The translations under genes were made by a program, and so were the position numbers. Source: Alphaproteobacteria bacterium (GTDB lineage: Bacteria; Pseudomonadota; Alphaproteobacteria; VGDZ01). From it: a DNA stretch of 64,000 nucleotides. The notes under the pieces were generated by a model that did not search any database, was not told the DNA's origin, and saw only the letters and a list, made by a program, of their open reading frames with translations. Shown in pieces: positions 1 to 8,808 of the stretch. The stretch lies in contig VGDZ01000010.1 of assembly GCA_016869515.1 (NCBI GenBank), forward strand, positions 1-64,000. The letters are read 5' to 3'. How positions within the stretch are numbered: position 1 is the stretch's first letter; every line of letters begins with the position of its first letter.

Positions 1-78
1 CCGCATATCGATGTCCAGGTGCTGCGGCTGGCGGGCGCCGCCAAGGGCCGCGGCGCCAAGCGCAGGAGGGCGGGATGA
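1..78 (+). CDS. C-terminal end of upstream gene, probably ribonuclease J
   Basis: Only the last 25 codons are in the window, in frame 1, ending in a Lys/Arg-rich tail and TGA at 76-78. The piece PHIDVQVLRL resembles the closing beta strand of alphaproteobacterial RNase J, and the following genes (epimerase, then DUF1467, then proS) are the usual downstream neighbours of rnj. The stop overlaps the next start as ATGA, so the two are probably co-translated. The identification rests on a short tail and on context, so it is tentative. Confidence 0.5.
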   Translation, partial: PHIDVQVLRLAGAAKGRGAKRRRAG

Positions 79-479
79 TCGGTCGCCTCAACCATGTCGC
101 CATCGTCGTGCCGGATCTGGCGGCGGCGGCGGCGCTGTACCGCGACACGCTCGGCGCCAAGGTCTCGGCGCCGGTCGACATGCCCAAGCACGGCGTGACC
201 ACGGTGTTCGTAGAACTGCCCAACACCAAGATCGAGCTGCTGCATCCGCTGGGCCAGGATTCCCCGGTGGCGGGCTTCCTGGCGCGCAACCCGTCCGGCG
301 GCATGCACCATGTCTGCTACGAGGTCGAGGACATCCTGGCGGCGCGGGACAAGCTCAAGGCCGCGGGCGCGCGGGTATTGGGCGACGGCCAGCCCAAGAT
401 CGGCGCCCACGACAAGCCGGTCTTGTTCCTGCATCCCAAGGATTTCTGCGGCACCCTGGTCGAAATCGAGCAGGCCTGA
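75..479 (+). CDS. mce: Methylmalonyl-CoA epimerase
   Basis: A 134-residue vicinal-oxygen-chelate protein that interconverts (2S)- and (2R)-methylmalonyl-CoA in the cytoplasm, linking propionyl-CoA degradation to succinyl-CoA. Two beta-alpha-beta-beta-beta repeats are visible: NHVAIVVPDL near residues 6-15 and HHVCYEVEDI near 78-87. Likely metal ligands are H7, H79 and E130, with E54 in the IELLHPLG segment where known epimerases have Gln or Glu. Length matches the family (about 134-150). The ATG overlaps the stop of the RNase J-like gene and a GGAGGG run precedes it. A DUF1467 gene follows 14 bases later, the standard alphaproteobacterial arrangement. Confidence 0.93.
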   Translation: MIGRLNHVAIVVPDLAAAAALYRDTLGAKVSAPVDMPKHGVTTVFVELPNTKIELLHPLGQDSPVAGFLARNPSGGMHHVCYEVEDILAARDKLKAAGARVLGDGQPKIGAHDKPVLFLHPKDFCGTLVEIEQA

Positions 480-493
480 GGGGTGGGACGGCG

Positions 494-724
494 ATGACCT
501 GGTATGCGCTGGTCGCGATCTACCTGATCGTCTGGTGGCTGGTGCTGTTCGCGGTGCTGCCGTTCGGCGTGCGGCGCGACGAGTCGCCCGAGACCGGGCA
601 CGATCCCGGCGCGCCGCAGCGGCCGATGCTGCTGCGCAAGTTCGCCGCCACCACCGTCATCGCCTCGGTCATCTGCGGCGCGCTGTATTGGGCCTACGAA
701 TCGGGGCTGCTGTCCTTGCGCTAG
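494..724 (+). CDS. DUF1467 family small inner-membrane protein
   Basis: A 76-residue protein with two predicted membrane helices, residues about 4-25 and 54-70. They flank a polar cytoplasmic or periplasmic loop containing GVRRDESPETGHDPGAP. The WWLVLFAVLPFGVR motif with the two-helix layout is typical of DUF1467, which sits after mce in many alphaproteobacteria. The function is unknown. The start at 494 is preceded by GGGGTGGGACGG, a reasonable ribosome binding site. The stop coincides with the first base of a palindromic repeat that probably ends the transcript. Confidence 0.85.
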   Translation: MTWYALVAIYLIVWWLVLFAVLPFGVRRDESPETGHDPGAPQRPMLLRKFAATTVIASVICGALYWAYESGLLSLR

Positions 725-784
725 ACCGCGATCGGTTTGCATGGAATCAAAGACGCTATTCCATGCAAACCGTGAATCGCGGTC
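724..784. repeat. Intergenic palindrome A
   Basis: Two arms, about 724-747 (GACCGCGATCGGTTTGCATG, then GAAT) and about 758-784, are nearly perfect reverse complements around a 10-base loop. The core arms GGTTTGCATGGAAT and ATTCCATGCAAACC match exactly. It lies between the convergent DUF1467 and SDR genes, immediately before a second palindrome. There is no T-run, so it may be a repeat unit rather than a classical terminator, though it could stop transcripts or protect their 3' ends. Confidence 0.8.
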
Positions 785-799
785 CAGAGCGGGATACGA

Positions 800-858
800 G
801 GGCATGATTCACGATCTGTCTTGAACTCTATGGTTCAAGACAGATTGATCATGCCCTA
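800..858. repeat. Intergenic palindrome B, member of a dispersed repeat family
   Basis: The arms GGGCATGATTCACGATCTGT plus CTTGAAC and GTTCAAGACAGATTGATCAT plus GCCC are inverted copies (small bulges) around a 6-base loop TCTATG. The right arm at 833-858 matches 15567-15592 at 23 of 26 positions. Since 15567-15592 lies in an unrelated intergenic gap after tsf, this is a dispersed palindromic family. The last three bases form the stop codon of the SDR gene on the minus strand. Confidence 0.8.
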
Positions 859-1734
859 TACGGTCCGTTTCGACTTGTCCTTCTGGTTGGCTTGGCGGAT
901 CGAATCCCGGATCTCGGCCCAATCCTTGTCCGCCAGCGCCGCCAGATGGCCGAAGCCGCCGGCGGTGTTGAGCCATTGCCCGCCGTCGATGGCGATGATC
1001 TCGCCGGTCAAGTATTCGCACTCCTCCGACAGCAGGAAGGCCGCCAGATTGGCCAGTTCGGGATGCTTGCCGACCCGCCGCAGCGGGATCGCCTGGCTGC
1101 GGTCGCGCGCCGCCAAGGGGCCGGTGGGCGACAGCCGCGCCCAGGCGCCCTCGGTCGGAAACGGCCCCGGGGCGATGGCGTTGAGGCGGATGCCGCGCGG
1201 CCCCCATTCCACCGCCAGGCTCTTGGTCATGGCGGCGACGCCGGCCTTGGACATGGCCGAGGGCACGACATAGGGCGAACCGGTCCACACCCAGGTCACC
1301 AGGACCGACAGCACGCTGGCCTTGCGGTTCTCCTTCAGCCAGCGCTTGCCGCAGGCATTGGTCATGTAGAAGGTGCCGTGCAGCACGATGCCGGCGATGG
1401 CATCGAAAGCCCGCGCCGACAAGTCCTCGGTGCGCGAGATGAAGTTGCCGGCGGCGTTGTTGACCAGGGCATCGAGCGGCCCCTCGCGCCAAATTTCTTC
1501 GACCGTCTCCTCGACCGCCTCGGCGACGCGGATGTCGCAGGCATGGACACTGACGCGGCCGCCATGGGCCTTGACCAGCTCGGCCGCGGTCTCCTCCAGC
1601 ACCGGCTTGCGCCGGCCGAGGATGGCGACCTCGGCGCCGAGCTGAAGGAACTTGGCGACCATGGTCTTGCCGAGGCCGGTGCCGCCGCCGGTCACTAGGA
1701 TGCGCTTGCCCTTGAGCAGATTGTCGCGGAACAT
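856..1734 (-). CDS. SDR oxidoreductase, 2,4-dienoyl-CoA reductase-like
   Basis: A 292-residue short-chain dehydrogenase. The NADP(H)-binding TGGGTGLG is at residues 15-22 and NNAAGNF lies in the middle. The catalytic region, YVVPSAMSKAGVAAMTKSL, resembles mitochondrial and bacterial 2,4-dienoyl-CoA reductase (DECR1: FVVPSASAKAG) rather than the classical YxxxK pattern. The following APGPFPTEGAWARLSPTG and DGGQWL also match that family. The likely reaction is NADPH-dependent reduction of 2,4-dienoyl-CoA during beta-oxidation of polyunsaturated acids. It is monocistronic and convergent with the mce operon. Other SDR substrates cannot be excluded. Confidence 0.8.
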   Translation of the reverse strand: MFRDNLLKGKRILVTGGGTGLGKTMVAKFLQLGAEVAILGRRKPVLEETAAELVKAHGGRVSVHACDIRVAEAVEETVEEIWREGPLDALVNNAAGNFISRTEDLSARAFDAIAGIVLHGTFYMTNACGKRWLKENRKASVLSVLVTWVWTGSPYVVPSAMSKAGVAAMTKSLAVEWGPRGIRLNAIAPGPFPTEGAWARLSPTGPLAARDRSQAIPLRRVGKHPELANLAAFLLSEECEYLTGEIIAIDGGQWLNTAGGFGHLAALADKDWAEIRDSIRQANQKDKSKRTV

Positions 1735-1792
1735 GGAGGCGGTTTCCTTTGCCGTTAAGGTCTCGCTAACCCCGCCATGCTATCCTCTTGGC

Positions 1793-2212
1793 ATGCGGAG
1801 CACAGCGATTCTTGTCGCGTTCTCGGTGCTGGCGTTTGGAGCCCGGGCGCAGACGGTGGTGGTGACGCGCAGCGACTGCGCGCTACTGACCAGGCATGTG
1901 CCGGCAGCCGACGTCGCCTTCAAGCCTGGGGTCGATGTCCATGGCCGGCCGGTGGCGCCGGCCGATCTGCCGGGCGGCGCGACGGTGGCGGTTCCCAACG
2001 AAATCGGCATCGACATCACTTTGCCGCTGCGGAAGTTCGCCGAGACCGCCGGGCGCTATCGCTGGGAGGCCGGCACCACCACGCTGGCGCGCATCACCTA
2101 CGACATCGGCGCCAACCGGCTGATGCTGGACGGCCAGCCGCTGGGCGATCCGGTGGCGCATGCCATCGCCGAACTTTGCGCCGGCCGCCAGGGGCAGGGA
2201 GCGCGCCGATGA
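1793..2212 (+). CDS. Small exported protein of unknown function
   Basis: A 139-residue protein with a clear signal peptide, MRSTAILVAFSVLAFGARA, cleaved near residue 19-20. The mature part has two cysteines (SDCALL, ELCAG) that could form a disulfide, plus repeated short beta-like segments such as VDVHGRPVAPADLPGG. I do not recognise a family. An in-frame start upstream would overlap the divergent SDR start, so ATG 1793 with its signal peptide is preferred. Its stop overlaps the histidine kinase start (ATGA), suggesting co-expression and possibly a role in the signal or envelope process served by the kinase. Confidence 0.75.
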   Translation: MRSTAILVAFSVLAFGARAQTVVVTRSDCALLTRHVPAADVAFKPGVDVHGRPVAPADLPGGATVAVPNEIGIDITLPLRKFAETAGRYRWEAGTTTLARITYDIGANRLMLDGQPLGDPVAHAIAELCAGRQGQGARR

Positions 2213-3540
2213 GCGGGCCTCGACCCGAGAGCGCCGCCGAGCGCGAGCGCCAGATCCGCCATGAGGAAGTGCGCTCGCTCTACCAGGTGTCGGCCGCGGC
2301 GCGGTTCACGCCGGCCGTGGTCTACGCCGCGCTGGTGCTGCCGTTCTACGATCGCGTCAGCGCGGCGGCGCTGGTCGGCCTGACCCTGGCCTATGTCGCG
2401 GTGCAGTTGGTCTTCGTCTGGATCCGACGGCGCTACGCCCGAGCCCGGGCCGAGACCGAGATCTTCGCCCGCGATTTCCGCCTGGTGACGTTGCTCAGTG
2501 GCCTGTTGTGGGGAGCGACCGGCGCCTGGCTCTTGAGCCTCGGCACGCTGGAGGAACAGGTCTTCGTCGGCGCGGTGCTGGTGGTCACCGCGTTCGGGCA
2601 CGTCGTCAGCCGGGCGGTCGATCTGCCGGCGGTGCTGGCGTGGATCGTGCCGGTGATCTTGCCGGCGGCGATCTATGTCGGCCTGCAGCGCGACCCGATC
2701 CTGCTGGCGCTCAGCGTGATGGCTTTCGCCGGACTGATCCTGGGCATCGTCTGGGCGCGCTCGATCGGCCAGCGCCATCGGCAACTGATCGAACTGCGCT
2801 TCGCCAACCTGGAATTGATCTCCGATCTCAAGGGCATGCGATCGAAGCTGGAAGAGGAAAGCCGCACCAAGGACAAGATGCTGTCGGTGATCGCCCACGA
2901 CCTGCAGACGCCGTTCAACGTCCTGCTGGGGTTCTCCGAAATCCTGGCCGAGCACGGGCCGCGGCTGGGCGGCGAGAAGGTGGCCGACTACGGCCGCGCC
3001 ATGCACGACGCCGGCCGGCGCGTGCATACGCTGCTGCAGAACCTGCTGCACTGGACGCGGCTGCAGATGGATCGCGTGGCGTTCGATCCGGCGCCGCGCG
3101 ATTTGCGCGAGCTGGTGCAGGCCAGCCTGGACCCCTTGGCCTATGTCGCCGCCGCCAAGTCGATCGCGCTGGCGGTCGACATGCCGGAGCTGCGGGTGCG
3201 GGTCGATTCCGCCTTGGCCGAACTGGTGTTGCGCAATCTGGTCGCCAACGCCATCAAGTTCTCGCGCGAGGGCGGCACGGTCACGATCTCGGCCGATGCC
3301 CGCGACGGCCGGGCCGAAATCGCCGTCGCCGACCAGGGCGTCGGCATGAGCCCGGAGCAGATCGACGACCTGTTCAAGTACGACAAGGTGGTGACCACCA
3401 AGGGCACGGCGCTGGAGCCGGGTTCGGGGCTGGGTTTGATGCTGGTCAAGGACGCGGTCGAGCGCCATGGCGGAAAAATCGCCGTCGACAGCGTGCCGGA
3501 GCGGGGCTCGGTGTTCCGCTTCACCTTGCCGCTGGCATAA
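2209..3540 (+). CDS. Membrane-bound sensor histidine kinase (orphan)
   Basis: A 443-residue kinase. An N-terminal half of about six membrane segments (residues about 35-185) is joined by a coiled linker to a HisKA domain with phospho-acceptor H230 in SVIAHDLQTPFNVLLGFSEI. The HATPase domain follows, with N box NLVANAIKFS, G1 DQGVGM and G2 GSGLGLMLVKDAVERHGG. It has no PAS or HAMP domain and no large periplasmic loop, so the signal is probably sensed within the membrane. No response regulator lies nearby. It is coupled by ATGA to the exported 139-residue protein and followed 9 bases later by an envelope enzyme, so an envelope-related role is a reasonable inference. Confidence 0.9.
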   Translation: MSGPRPESAAERERQIRHEEVRSLYQVSAAARFTPAVVYAALVLPFYDRVSAAALVGLTLAYVAVQLVFVWIRRRYARARAETEIFARDFRLVTLLSGLLWGATGAWLLSLGTLEEQVFVGAVLVVTAFGHVVSRAVDLPAVLAWIVPVILPAAIYVGLQRDPILLALSVMAFAGLILGIVWARSIGQRHRQLIELRFANLELISDLKGMRSKLEEESRTKDKMLSVIAHDLQTPFNVLLGFSEILAEHGPRLGGEKVADYGRAMHDAGRRVHTLLQNLLHWTRLQMDRVAFDPAPRDLRELVQASLDPLAYVAAAKSIALAVDMPELRVRVDSALAELVLRNLVANAIKFSREGGTVTISADARDGRAEIAVADQGVGMSPEQIDDLFKYDKVVTTKGTALEPGSGLGLMLVKDAVERHGGKIAVDSVPERGSVFRFTLPLA

Positions 3541-3549
3541 GGATCGAGC

Positions 3550-5478
3550 GTGGCCGACTTCATGATGCGACCGCGGTCGCGGTTCTGGCTGCTATGCCTG
3601 GCGATCTTCGTCGGGCTGGAAAGCCTGGATCGCGTGACGCTGGCGTTGTGGGTCGGGTTGAGCGATCGCCCGGCGATTCCGTCCCTGTTCGCGGCGGTGC
3701 CGCTTGGAATCATCGAGGATCTGGGCATGGCCTTGGTGCTCGGCGGCCCGTTCCTGGCCGGGCTGGTGGCGCTGGCGCCGCTATGGCGGCGGCGGGGTTT
3801 CGCGATCGCGGCGCACGCCCTGTTGCTGGTGTTGCTGGTCGGCGTCTGCTTCGAGCAATTGGCCGATCTGGTGTTCTGGAACGAATTCGACAGCCGCTTC
3901 AATTCGATCGCCGTCAACTACGTCATGTTTCCGCGCGAGGTGATCGGCAATATCCGCCAGTCGTTCAGTCCCTGGTTGCTGCTGCCGTCGGCGATCGGCG
4001 GCGTCGCGCTGTATGGGCTGCTGTTTCGGTCCTACCGCGCGGCGTTGGCGGCGCCGGACTTCCCGGGCGATGCGCGGCGGGCTTGGCTGGTGGCGCCCTT
4101 GGCCATGGCGCTGGGCTGGGGGCTGGCGGTGTGGGAGCCGCGCTGGGGCGTCGAAGGCCGCATCGCCGGCGAGATCGCCGCCAACGGCATCAAGTCGCTG
4201 GCCAGCGCGGCGCTGACCGACGACCAGGCCTATGACGGCATTTATCTCGGCATGGACGATGCCCGCGCCCGCCGCCTGGTGCGCGAGATGGTGGCCCAGG
4301 ACAATGCGCGCTTTCTCGATCCGGCGCCCTCGGGCGATCTGCGCCGGCAGGTGACCCAGGCTAAGAAACCTTTGCGGCCGCTGAATCTGGTGCTGGTGTT
4401 CGAGGAATCCTTCGGCAGCGTCTATGTCGACTCGCTGGACAATGCGAGTGGCGAATCGATCGCGCCCGAATTGGAGCGGTTGGCCAAGGGCGGGCTGCTG
4501 TTCGAGAACATCTATGCCACGGGCAATCGAACGGTGCGGGCCTTGGAGGCGATCCTGACTTCGTTCCCGCCGATCCCCGGTATCGCGACCTCGCGCCGGC
4601 TCGCTTCGGCCGGGATGCACGCTTTGCCGGCGGTGTTGGCCGACAAGGGCTATGCCACCGCGTTCCTCTATGGCGGACGCGGCCTGTTCGACAACATGGG
4701 CGCATTCTGGCGCGGCATCGGCTTCGGCCAAGTGTGGGACCAGGGCGACATCGTCAAGCCCGGCTTCACCACGATATGGGGAGTGGCCGACGAATACCTG
4801 TTCGACGAGGCGCTGGCGCGCCTGGATCGACTGAGTGCCGGCGGCAAGCCGTTCTTCCTGGGCCTGCTGACGGTTTCCAACCATCGGCCCTATACCTATC
4901 CCGAGGGGCGCATCGCCAAGGATCCGGCCCAGAAGCGGCGTCAGAATGCCGCCAGCTATGCCGATTGGGCGTTCGGGCGCTTCGTCGAACAGGCGCGGGC
5001 AAAGCCTTGGTTCGCGGATACGCTGTTCGTGTTCGTGGGCGATCACGGGCCAAGGGTCTACGGCGCGGGCGTGGTGCCGGTGCCGTCCTATCGCGTGCCG
5101 CTGCTGGTCTATGCCCCGGCCCATATTCCGCCCGAGCGCAATGCGGTCCTGGGTTCGAGCCTCGATGTCGCGCCGACGCTGTTGGGGTTGATGGGTATCG
5201 ACTACGAGAGTCCGTTTTTCGGCGTGGATCTCAAGCACGTGCCGACAGGGGGCGGGCGGGTGGTGATGGAGCACAATTATTCGATCGCGCTGGGCGACGG
5301 CGCCAGCGTGGCGGCGATCGGTCCCGGCCAGCGCGCCACCGGCTATGCCATGCGGCCGGGACCGCACGATCTGACGCCGGCGCCGGCGGCCGACGCCGAG
5401 ACGCTGGAGCGTGTCGTGGCGTTGACCCAGACCGCGCATCGGCTGTTCAACGCCCGGCGCTATCACCGCGCGCCTTGA
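3550..5478 (+). CDS. LTA synthase/OpgB-type sulfatase-fold membrane enzyme
   Basis: A 642-residue protein with about five N-terminal membrane helices (to about residue 195) and a periplasmic sulfatase-fold domain from about 278. Expected metal and catalytic residues are visible: EESFGS with E285/E286, candidate nucleophile T328 in ATGNRTVRALEA, and D498-H499 in VGDHGPRVYG. The family transfers phosphoglycerol or phosphoethanolamine from phospholipids, for example to periplasmic glucans. In this Gram-negative setting glucan or lipid decoration is likelier than lipoteichoic acid synthesis. The start is GTG 3550; an in-frame ATG at 3562 is an alternative. It follows the histidine kinase by 9 bases. 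Confidence 0.85.
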   Translation: MADFMMRPRSRFWLLCLAIFVGLESLDRVTLALWVGLSDRPAIPSLFAAVPLGIIEDLGMALVLGGPFLAGLVALAPLWRRRGFAIAAHALLLVLLVGVCFEQLADLVFWNEFDSRFNSIAVNYVMFPREVIGNIRQSFSPWLLLPSAIGGVALYGLLFRSYRAALAAPDFPGDARRAWLVAPLAMALGWGLAVWEPRWGVEGRIAGEIAANGIKSLASAALTDDQAYDGIYLGMDDARARRLVREMVAQDNARFLDPAPSGDLRRQVTQAKKPLRPLNLVLVFEESFGSVYVDSLDNASGESIAPELERLAKGGLLFENIYATGNRTVRALEAILTSFPPIPGIATSRRLASAGMHALPAVLADKGYATAFLYGGRGLFDNMGAFWRGIGFGQVWDQGDIVKPGFTTIWGVADEYLFDEALARLDRLSAGGKPFFLGLLTVSNHRPYTYPEGRIAKDPAQKRRQNAASYADWAFGRFVEQARAKPWFADTLFVFVGDHGPRVYGAGVVPVPSYRVPLLVYAPAHIPPERNAVLGSSLDVAPTLLGLMGIDYESPFFGVDLKHVPTGGGRVVMEHNYSIALGDGASVAAIGPGQRATGYAMRPGPHDLTPAPAADAETLERVVALTQTAHRLFNARRYHRAP

Positions 5479-5512
5479 GCCGTCCTTCGCCCTGCCATAG
5501 AGTGCGCCCGCC

Positions 5513-6853
5513 ATGACCCAAGGATTCCTCGCGCCCTCGGCGCGGCTGTCGAGTTATTTCCTGCCGGTGCTGAAGGAGAATCCGGCCGAGGCGCAGATCG
5601 TCTCGCACCGGCTGATGCTGCGCGCCGGTCTGGTGCGCCAGGCCGTGGCCGGAATCTATTCCTGGCTGCCGCTGGGCTATCGCGTGCTGAAGAAGATCGA
5701 GCAGATCGTGCGCGAGGAGCAGGACCGCGCCTTCGCCCACGAGCTGCTGATGCCGACCCTGCAGCCGGCCGAGCTGTGGCGCGAAAGCGGGCGCTACGAC
5801 GACTACGGCAAGGAGATGCTGCGCATCAAGGACCGCCACGAGCGCGACCTGCTCTACGGCCCGACCAACGAGGAGCTGATCACCGCCATCGTCCGCGCCG
5901 AGGTCCGCAGCTACAAGCAGCTGCCGCTGACGCTCTATCACATCCAGTGGAAGTTCCGCGACGAGGTGCGGCCGCGCTTCGGCGTGATGCGCGGGCGCGA
6001 GTTCCTGATGAAGGACGCCTATTCCTTCGGCCTCGACTACGCCCAGGCGCGCCACGCCTACAACCAGATGTTCGTGGCCTATCTGCGCACTTTCGCCCGC
6101 ATGGGCCTGAAGGCGATTCCGATGCGCGCCGCCACCGGCCCGATCGGCGGCGATCTCAGCCACGAATTCATCATCCTGGCCGAGACCGGCGAAAGCGAGG
6201 TGTTCTGCCATCGCGACCTGCTCGCGCTCGATCCGCTCTCCAGCGGAGTCGACTACCGGCGCGATCTCGATCCGGTGATCGCGCCCTATACCGCGCTTTA
6301 TGCCGCCACCGACGAGAAGCACGACGCCGCCACCTGTCCGGTCCCGGCCGAGCAGCTTCTGCATACCCGCGGCATCGAGGTCGGCCACATCTTCTATTTC
6401 GGCACCAAGTATTCCAAGCCGCTGGGCGCCAAGGTCGCCGGGCCCAAGGGCGAGGACATGTTCCTGGAAATGGGCTCCTACGGCATCGGCGTGTCGCGCC
6501 TGGTCGGCGGCATCATCGAGGCCAGCCACGACGCCGCCGGCATCGTCTGGCCCGAGGCGGTGGCGCCGTTCAAGGTCGGGCTGGTCAATCTCAAGCCCGA
6601 CGACGCCCAGGTGACGGCGGCGGCCGAGGACCTGGCCGCCAAGCTGACGGCGCGCGGGGTCGAGGTGCTGATCGACGACGGCGACGAGCGCGCCGGCGCC
6701 AAGTTCGCCACCATGGACCTGATCGGCCTGCCCTGGCAGGCGACAGTCGGGCCGCGCGGGGTCAAGGCCGGCACGGTCGAGGTCAAGAACCGCCGCGACG
6801 GCGCGCGCCAGGAGCTGTCGGTCGAGGCGGCGGTCAACCGCCTGGCCGGCTAG
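5513..6853 (+). CDS. proS: Prolyl-tRNA synthetase (short type without editing insertion)
   Basis: A 446-residue class II synthetase that charges tRNA-Pro. The catalytic core contains the motif 2 region [21 protein letters not shown] and motif 3-like [13 protein letters not shown], followed by an anticodon-binding domain from about residue 350. It lacks the roughly 180-residue INS editing domain found in E. coli ProS (572 residues), which is normal for alphaproteobacterial ProS, so mischarged Ala-tRNA-Pro must be cleared by another factor. ATG 5513 follows the sulfatase-fold gene by 34 bases. lolC/E and lolD follow directly, a conserved alphaproteobacterial order. Confidence 0.97.
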   Translation: MTQGFLAPSARLSSYFLPVLKENPAEAQIVSHRLMLRAGLVRQAVAGIYSWLPLGYRVLKKIEQIVREEQDRAFAHELLMPTLQPAELWRESGRYDDYGKEMLRIKDRHERDLLYGPTNEELITAIVRAEVRSYKQLPLTLYHIQWKFRDEVRPRFGVMRGREFLMKDAYSFGLDYAQARHAYNQMFVAYLRTFARMGLKAIPMRAATGPIGGDLSHEFIILAETGESEVFCHRDLLALDPLSSGVDYRRDLDPVIAPYTALYAATDEKHDAATCPVPAEQLLHTRGIEVGHIFYFGTKYSKPLGAKVAGPKGEDMFLEMGSYGIGVSRLVGGIIEASHDAAGIVWPEAVAPFKVGLVNLKPDDAQVTAAAEDLAAKLTARGVEVLIDDGDERAGAKFATMDLIGLPWQATVGPRGVKAGTVEVKNRRDGARQELSVEAAVNRLAG

Positions 6854-6856
6854 GCA

Positions 6857-8101
6857 ATGATCTCGGCCTTCGAATGGATGATGGCGCGGCGCTACCTGCG
6901 GGCGCGGCGGCAGGAAGGTTTCATCTCGGTCATTTCCTGGTTCTCGCTGTTGGGGATCGCGCTGGGCGTGGCGACGCTGATCGTGGTGATGAGCGTGATG
7001 AACGGCTTCCGCGCCGAATTGCTGGGGCGCATCCTCGGCCTCAATGGCCACGCCATGGTGCTGGGCGAGGGTTCGTCGCTGGGCGGCTTCGGCGAGATCG
7101 CCGCCCGCATCCGCCGCATCGAGGGCGTGGTCAGCGCCACGCCGATGATCGAGGGCCAGGTGATGGTGCTGGCGCGCGACACCGCGCGCGGCGCGCTGGT
7201 GCGCGGGCTCGATCCGGCCGATCTGCGGGCGCGCGAACTGATCGCCACCCGCATCATGTTCGGCTCGATCGACCGGCTGGGGCCCGAGGACGTGGTGATC
7301 GGCCAGCGCATGGCCTTCCGGCTGGGCTTGCGGGTCGGCCAGGAACTGACGCTGGTCTCGCCCCAGACCGCGGCCACGCCCTTCGGCACCGTGCCGCGGA
7401 TGAAGACCTACCGCATCGCCGCCACCTTCGAAGTCGGCATGTTCGAATACGATTCCAGCTACATCTTCATGCCGCTGGAATCGGCGCGGCTGTTCTTCCG
7501 GGTCGATGCCGAGCGCGTCACCGGGGTCGAGGTGATGCTCGATTCGCCCGACCGCCTGCCGCGGGTGCGGGCGCAGCTGATCGCGGCCTCGGGCGGGCAG
7601 GGCCGGCTGCACGACTGGCAACAGGCCAATTCCAGCCTGTTCACCGCGGTGCAGATCGAGCGCAACGTCATGTTCCTGATCCTGACCCTGATCATCCTGG
7701 TGGCGGCGTTCAACATCATTTCGTCGCTGATCATGCTGGTGAAGGACAAGGGCCGCGACATCGCCGTGCTGCGCACCATGGGGGCGACGCGCGGCTCGAT
7801 CATGCGCATCTTCCTCTTGGCGGGTTCGACCATCGGCGTGGTCGGCACCGCCGCGGGTTTCGCCTTGGGCCTCGCCTTCGCGCTCAACATCGAGGCGGTG
7901 CGGCGCTTCCTCGAAAGCCTGCTGCATATCGACCTGTTCGCGGCCGAGATCCGGTTCCTGACCCAGATCCCGGCCAAGGTCGACAGCTTCGAGGTGGCGC
8001 TGACGGTGGCGATGGCGCTGGGGCTCAGCTTCCTGGCCACGATCTATCCCTCCTGGCGGGCGGCGCGGCTCGATCCGGTCGAGGCGCTGCGTTATGAGTG
8101 A
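6857..8101 (+). CDS. lolC: Lipoprotein-releasing ABC transporter permease LolC/LolE
   Basis: A 414-residue inner-membrane protein with one N-terminal helix (about 26-48), a large periplasmic domain and three C-terminal helices in the FtsX/MacB arrangement. It begins with the family hallmark [26 protein letters not shown], here spread over residues 5-30. With LolD it extracts mature lipoproteins from the inner membrane and passes them to LolA. Only one permease gene is present, so the complex is probably a homodimer, as is usual in alphaproteobacteria. It overlaps lolD by 8 bases. Confidence 0.95.
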   Translation: MISAFEWMMARRYLRARRQEGFISVISWFSLLGIALGVATLIVVMSVMNGFRAELLGRILGLNGHAMVLGEGSSLGGFGEIAARIRRIEGVVSATPMIEGQVMVLARDTARGALVRGLDPADLRARELIATRIMFGSIDRLGPEDVVIGQRMAFRLGLRVGQELTLVSPQTAATPFGTVPRMKTYRIAATFEVGMFEYDSSYIFMPLESARLFFRVDAERVTGVEVMLDSPDRLPRVRAQLIAASGGQGRLHDWQQANSSLFTAVQIERNVMFLILTLIILVAAFNIISSLIMLVKDKGRDIAVLRTMGATRGSIMRIFLLAGSTIGVVGTAAGFALGLAFALNIEAVRRFLESLLHIDLFAAEIRFLTQIPAKVDSFEVALTVAMALGLSFLATIYPSWRAARLDPVEALRYE

Positions 8102-8771
8102 GGTGCCCGCGCTGCGGCTGGAAGGCGTGCGGCGGGTGTTCGAGCAGGGCGGGACGCGGCTCGAAGTCCTGAAAGGAGTCGATCTCGCGCTGGCGCCGGG
8201 CGAATTGGTGGCGCTGGTCGGGCCGTCGGGCGCCGGCAAGTCGACCCTGCTGCACGTCGCCGGCCTGTTGGAATCGCCCACCGCCGGCGGCGTCTTCGTC
8301 CAGGGCCGCGATTGCGGGCGGATGGGCGACGACGAGCGCACCCGCATCCGCCGCGACAGCATCGGCTTCGTCTACCAGTACCATCACCTTTTGCCCGAGT
8401 TCTCGGCGCTGGAAAACGTCATGCTGCCGCGGATCATCGCCGGCAAATCGCGGGCCGAGGCGCGCGACACGGCGCGCGCGCTGCTGGCCGATCTCGGGCT
8501 GAGCGCGCGCGAAAGCCACCGCCCGGCGCGGCTTTCCGGCGGCGAGCAGCAACGCGTCGCCATCGCCCGCGCCCTGGCCAACGGCCCGGCGGTGCTGCTG
8601 GCCGACGAGCCGACCGGCAATCTCGACTCGCGCACCGCCGATACCGTGTTCGCCGAACTGGTCGATTTCGCCCGCCGCCGCAAGCTGGCGGCGCTGATCG
8701 CCACCCACAACGACCAGTTGGCGCGGCGCATGGACCGCGTGCTGCATCTGGCCGACGGCGTCGTCAGCTAG
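8094..8771 (+). CDS. lolD: Lipoprotein-releasing ABC transporter ATP-binding protein
   Basis: A 225-residue ATPase of the MacB/LolD group. Walker [10 protein letters not shown] is at residues 43-51, followed by Q-loop [19 protein letters not shown], signature LSGGEQQR, Walker [13 protein letters not shown] and a switch histidine in ATHND. The [11 protein letters not shown] segment is typical of LolD. It drives lipoprotein sorting together with the permease encoded immediately upstream, whose stop lies inside this gene. Confidence 0.96.
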   Translation: MSEVPALRLEGVRRVFEQGGTRLEVLKGVDLALAPGELVALVGPSGAGKSTLLHVAGLLESPTAGGVFVQGRDCGRMGDDERTRIRRDSIGFVYQYHHLLPEFSALENVMLPRIIAGKSRAEARDTARALLADLGLSARESHRPARLSGGEQQRVAIARALANGPAVLLADEPTGNLDSRTADTVFAELVDFARRRKLAALIATHNDQLARRMDRVLHLADGVVS

Positions 8772-8808
8772 CTTCCGAATCGCCGCGCCGGTCTGCTAGC
8801 GTCGGTCG

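Noticed and set aside
3550-5478. A true lipoteichoic acid synthase
   Set aside because: The organism builds lipid A and an outer membrane; the family also includes OpgB-type phosphoglycerol transferases, which fit better.
5447-8362. A 971-codon open frame on the minus strand
   Set aside because: It is antisense to proS, lolC and lolD and shows the same low-information composition; the plus-strand genes carry clear motifs.
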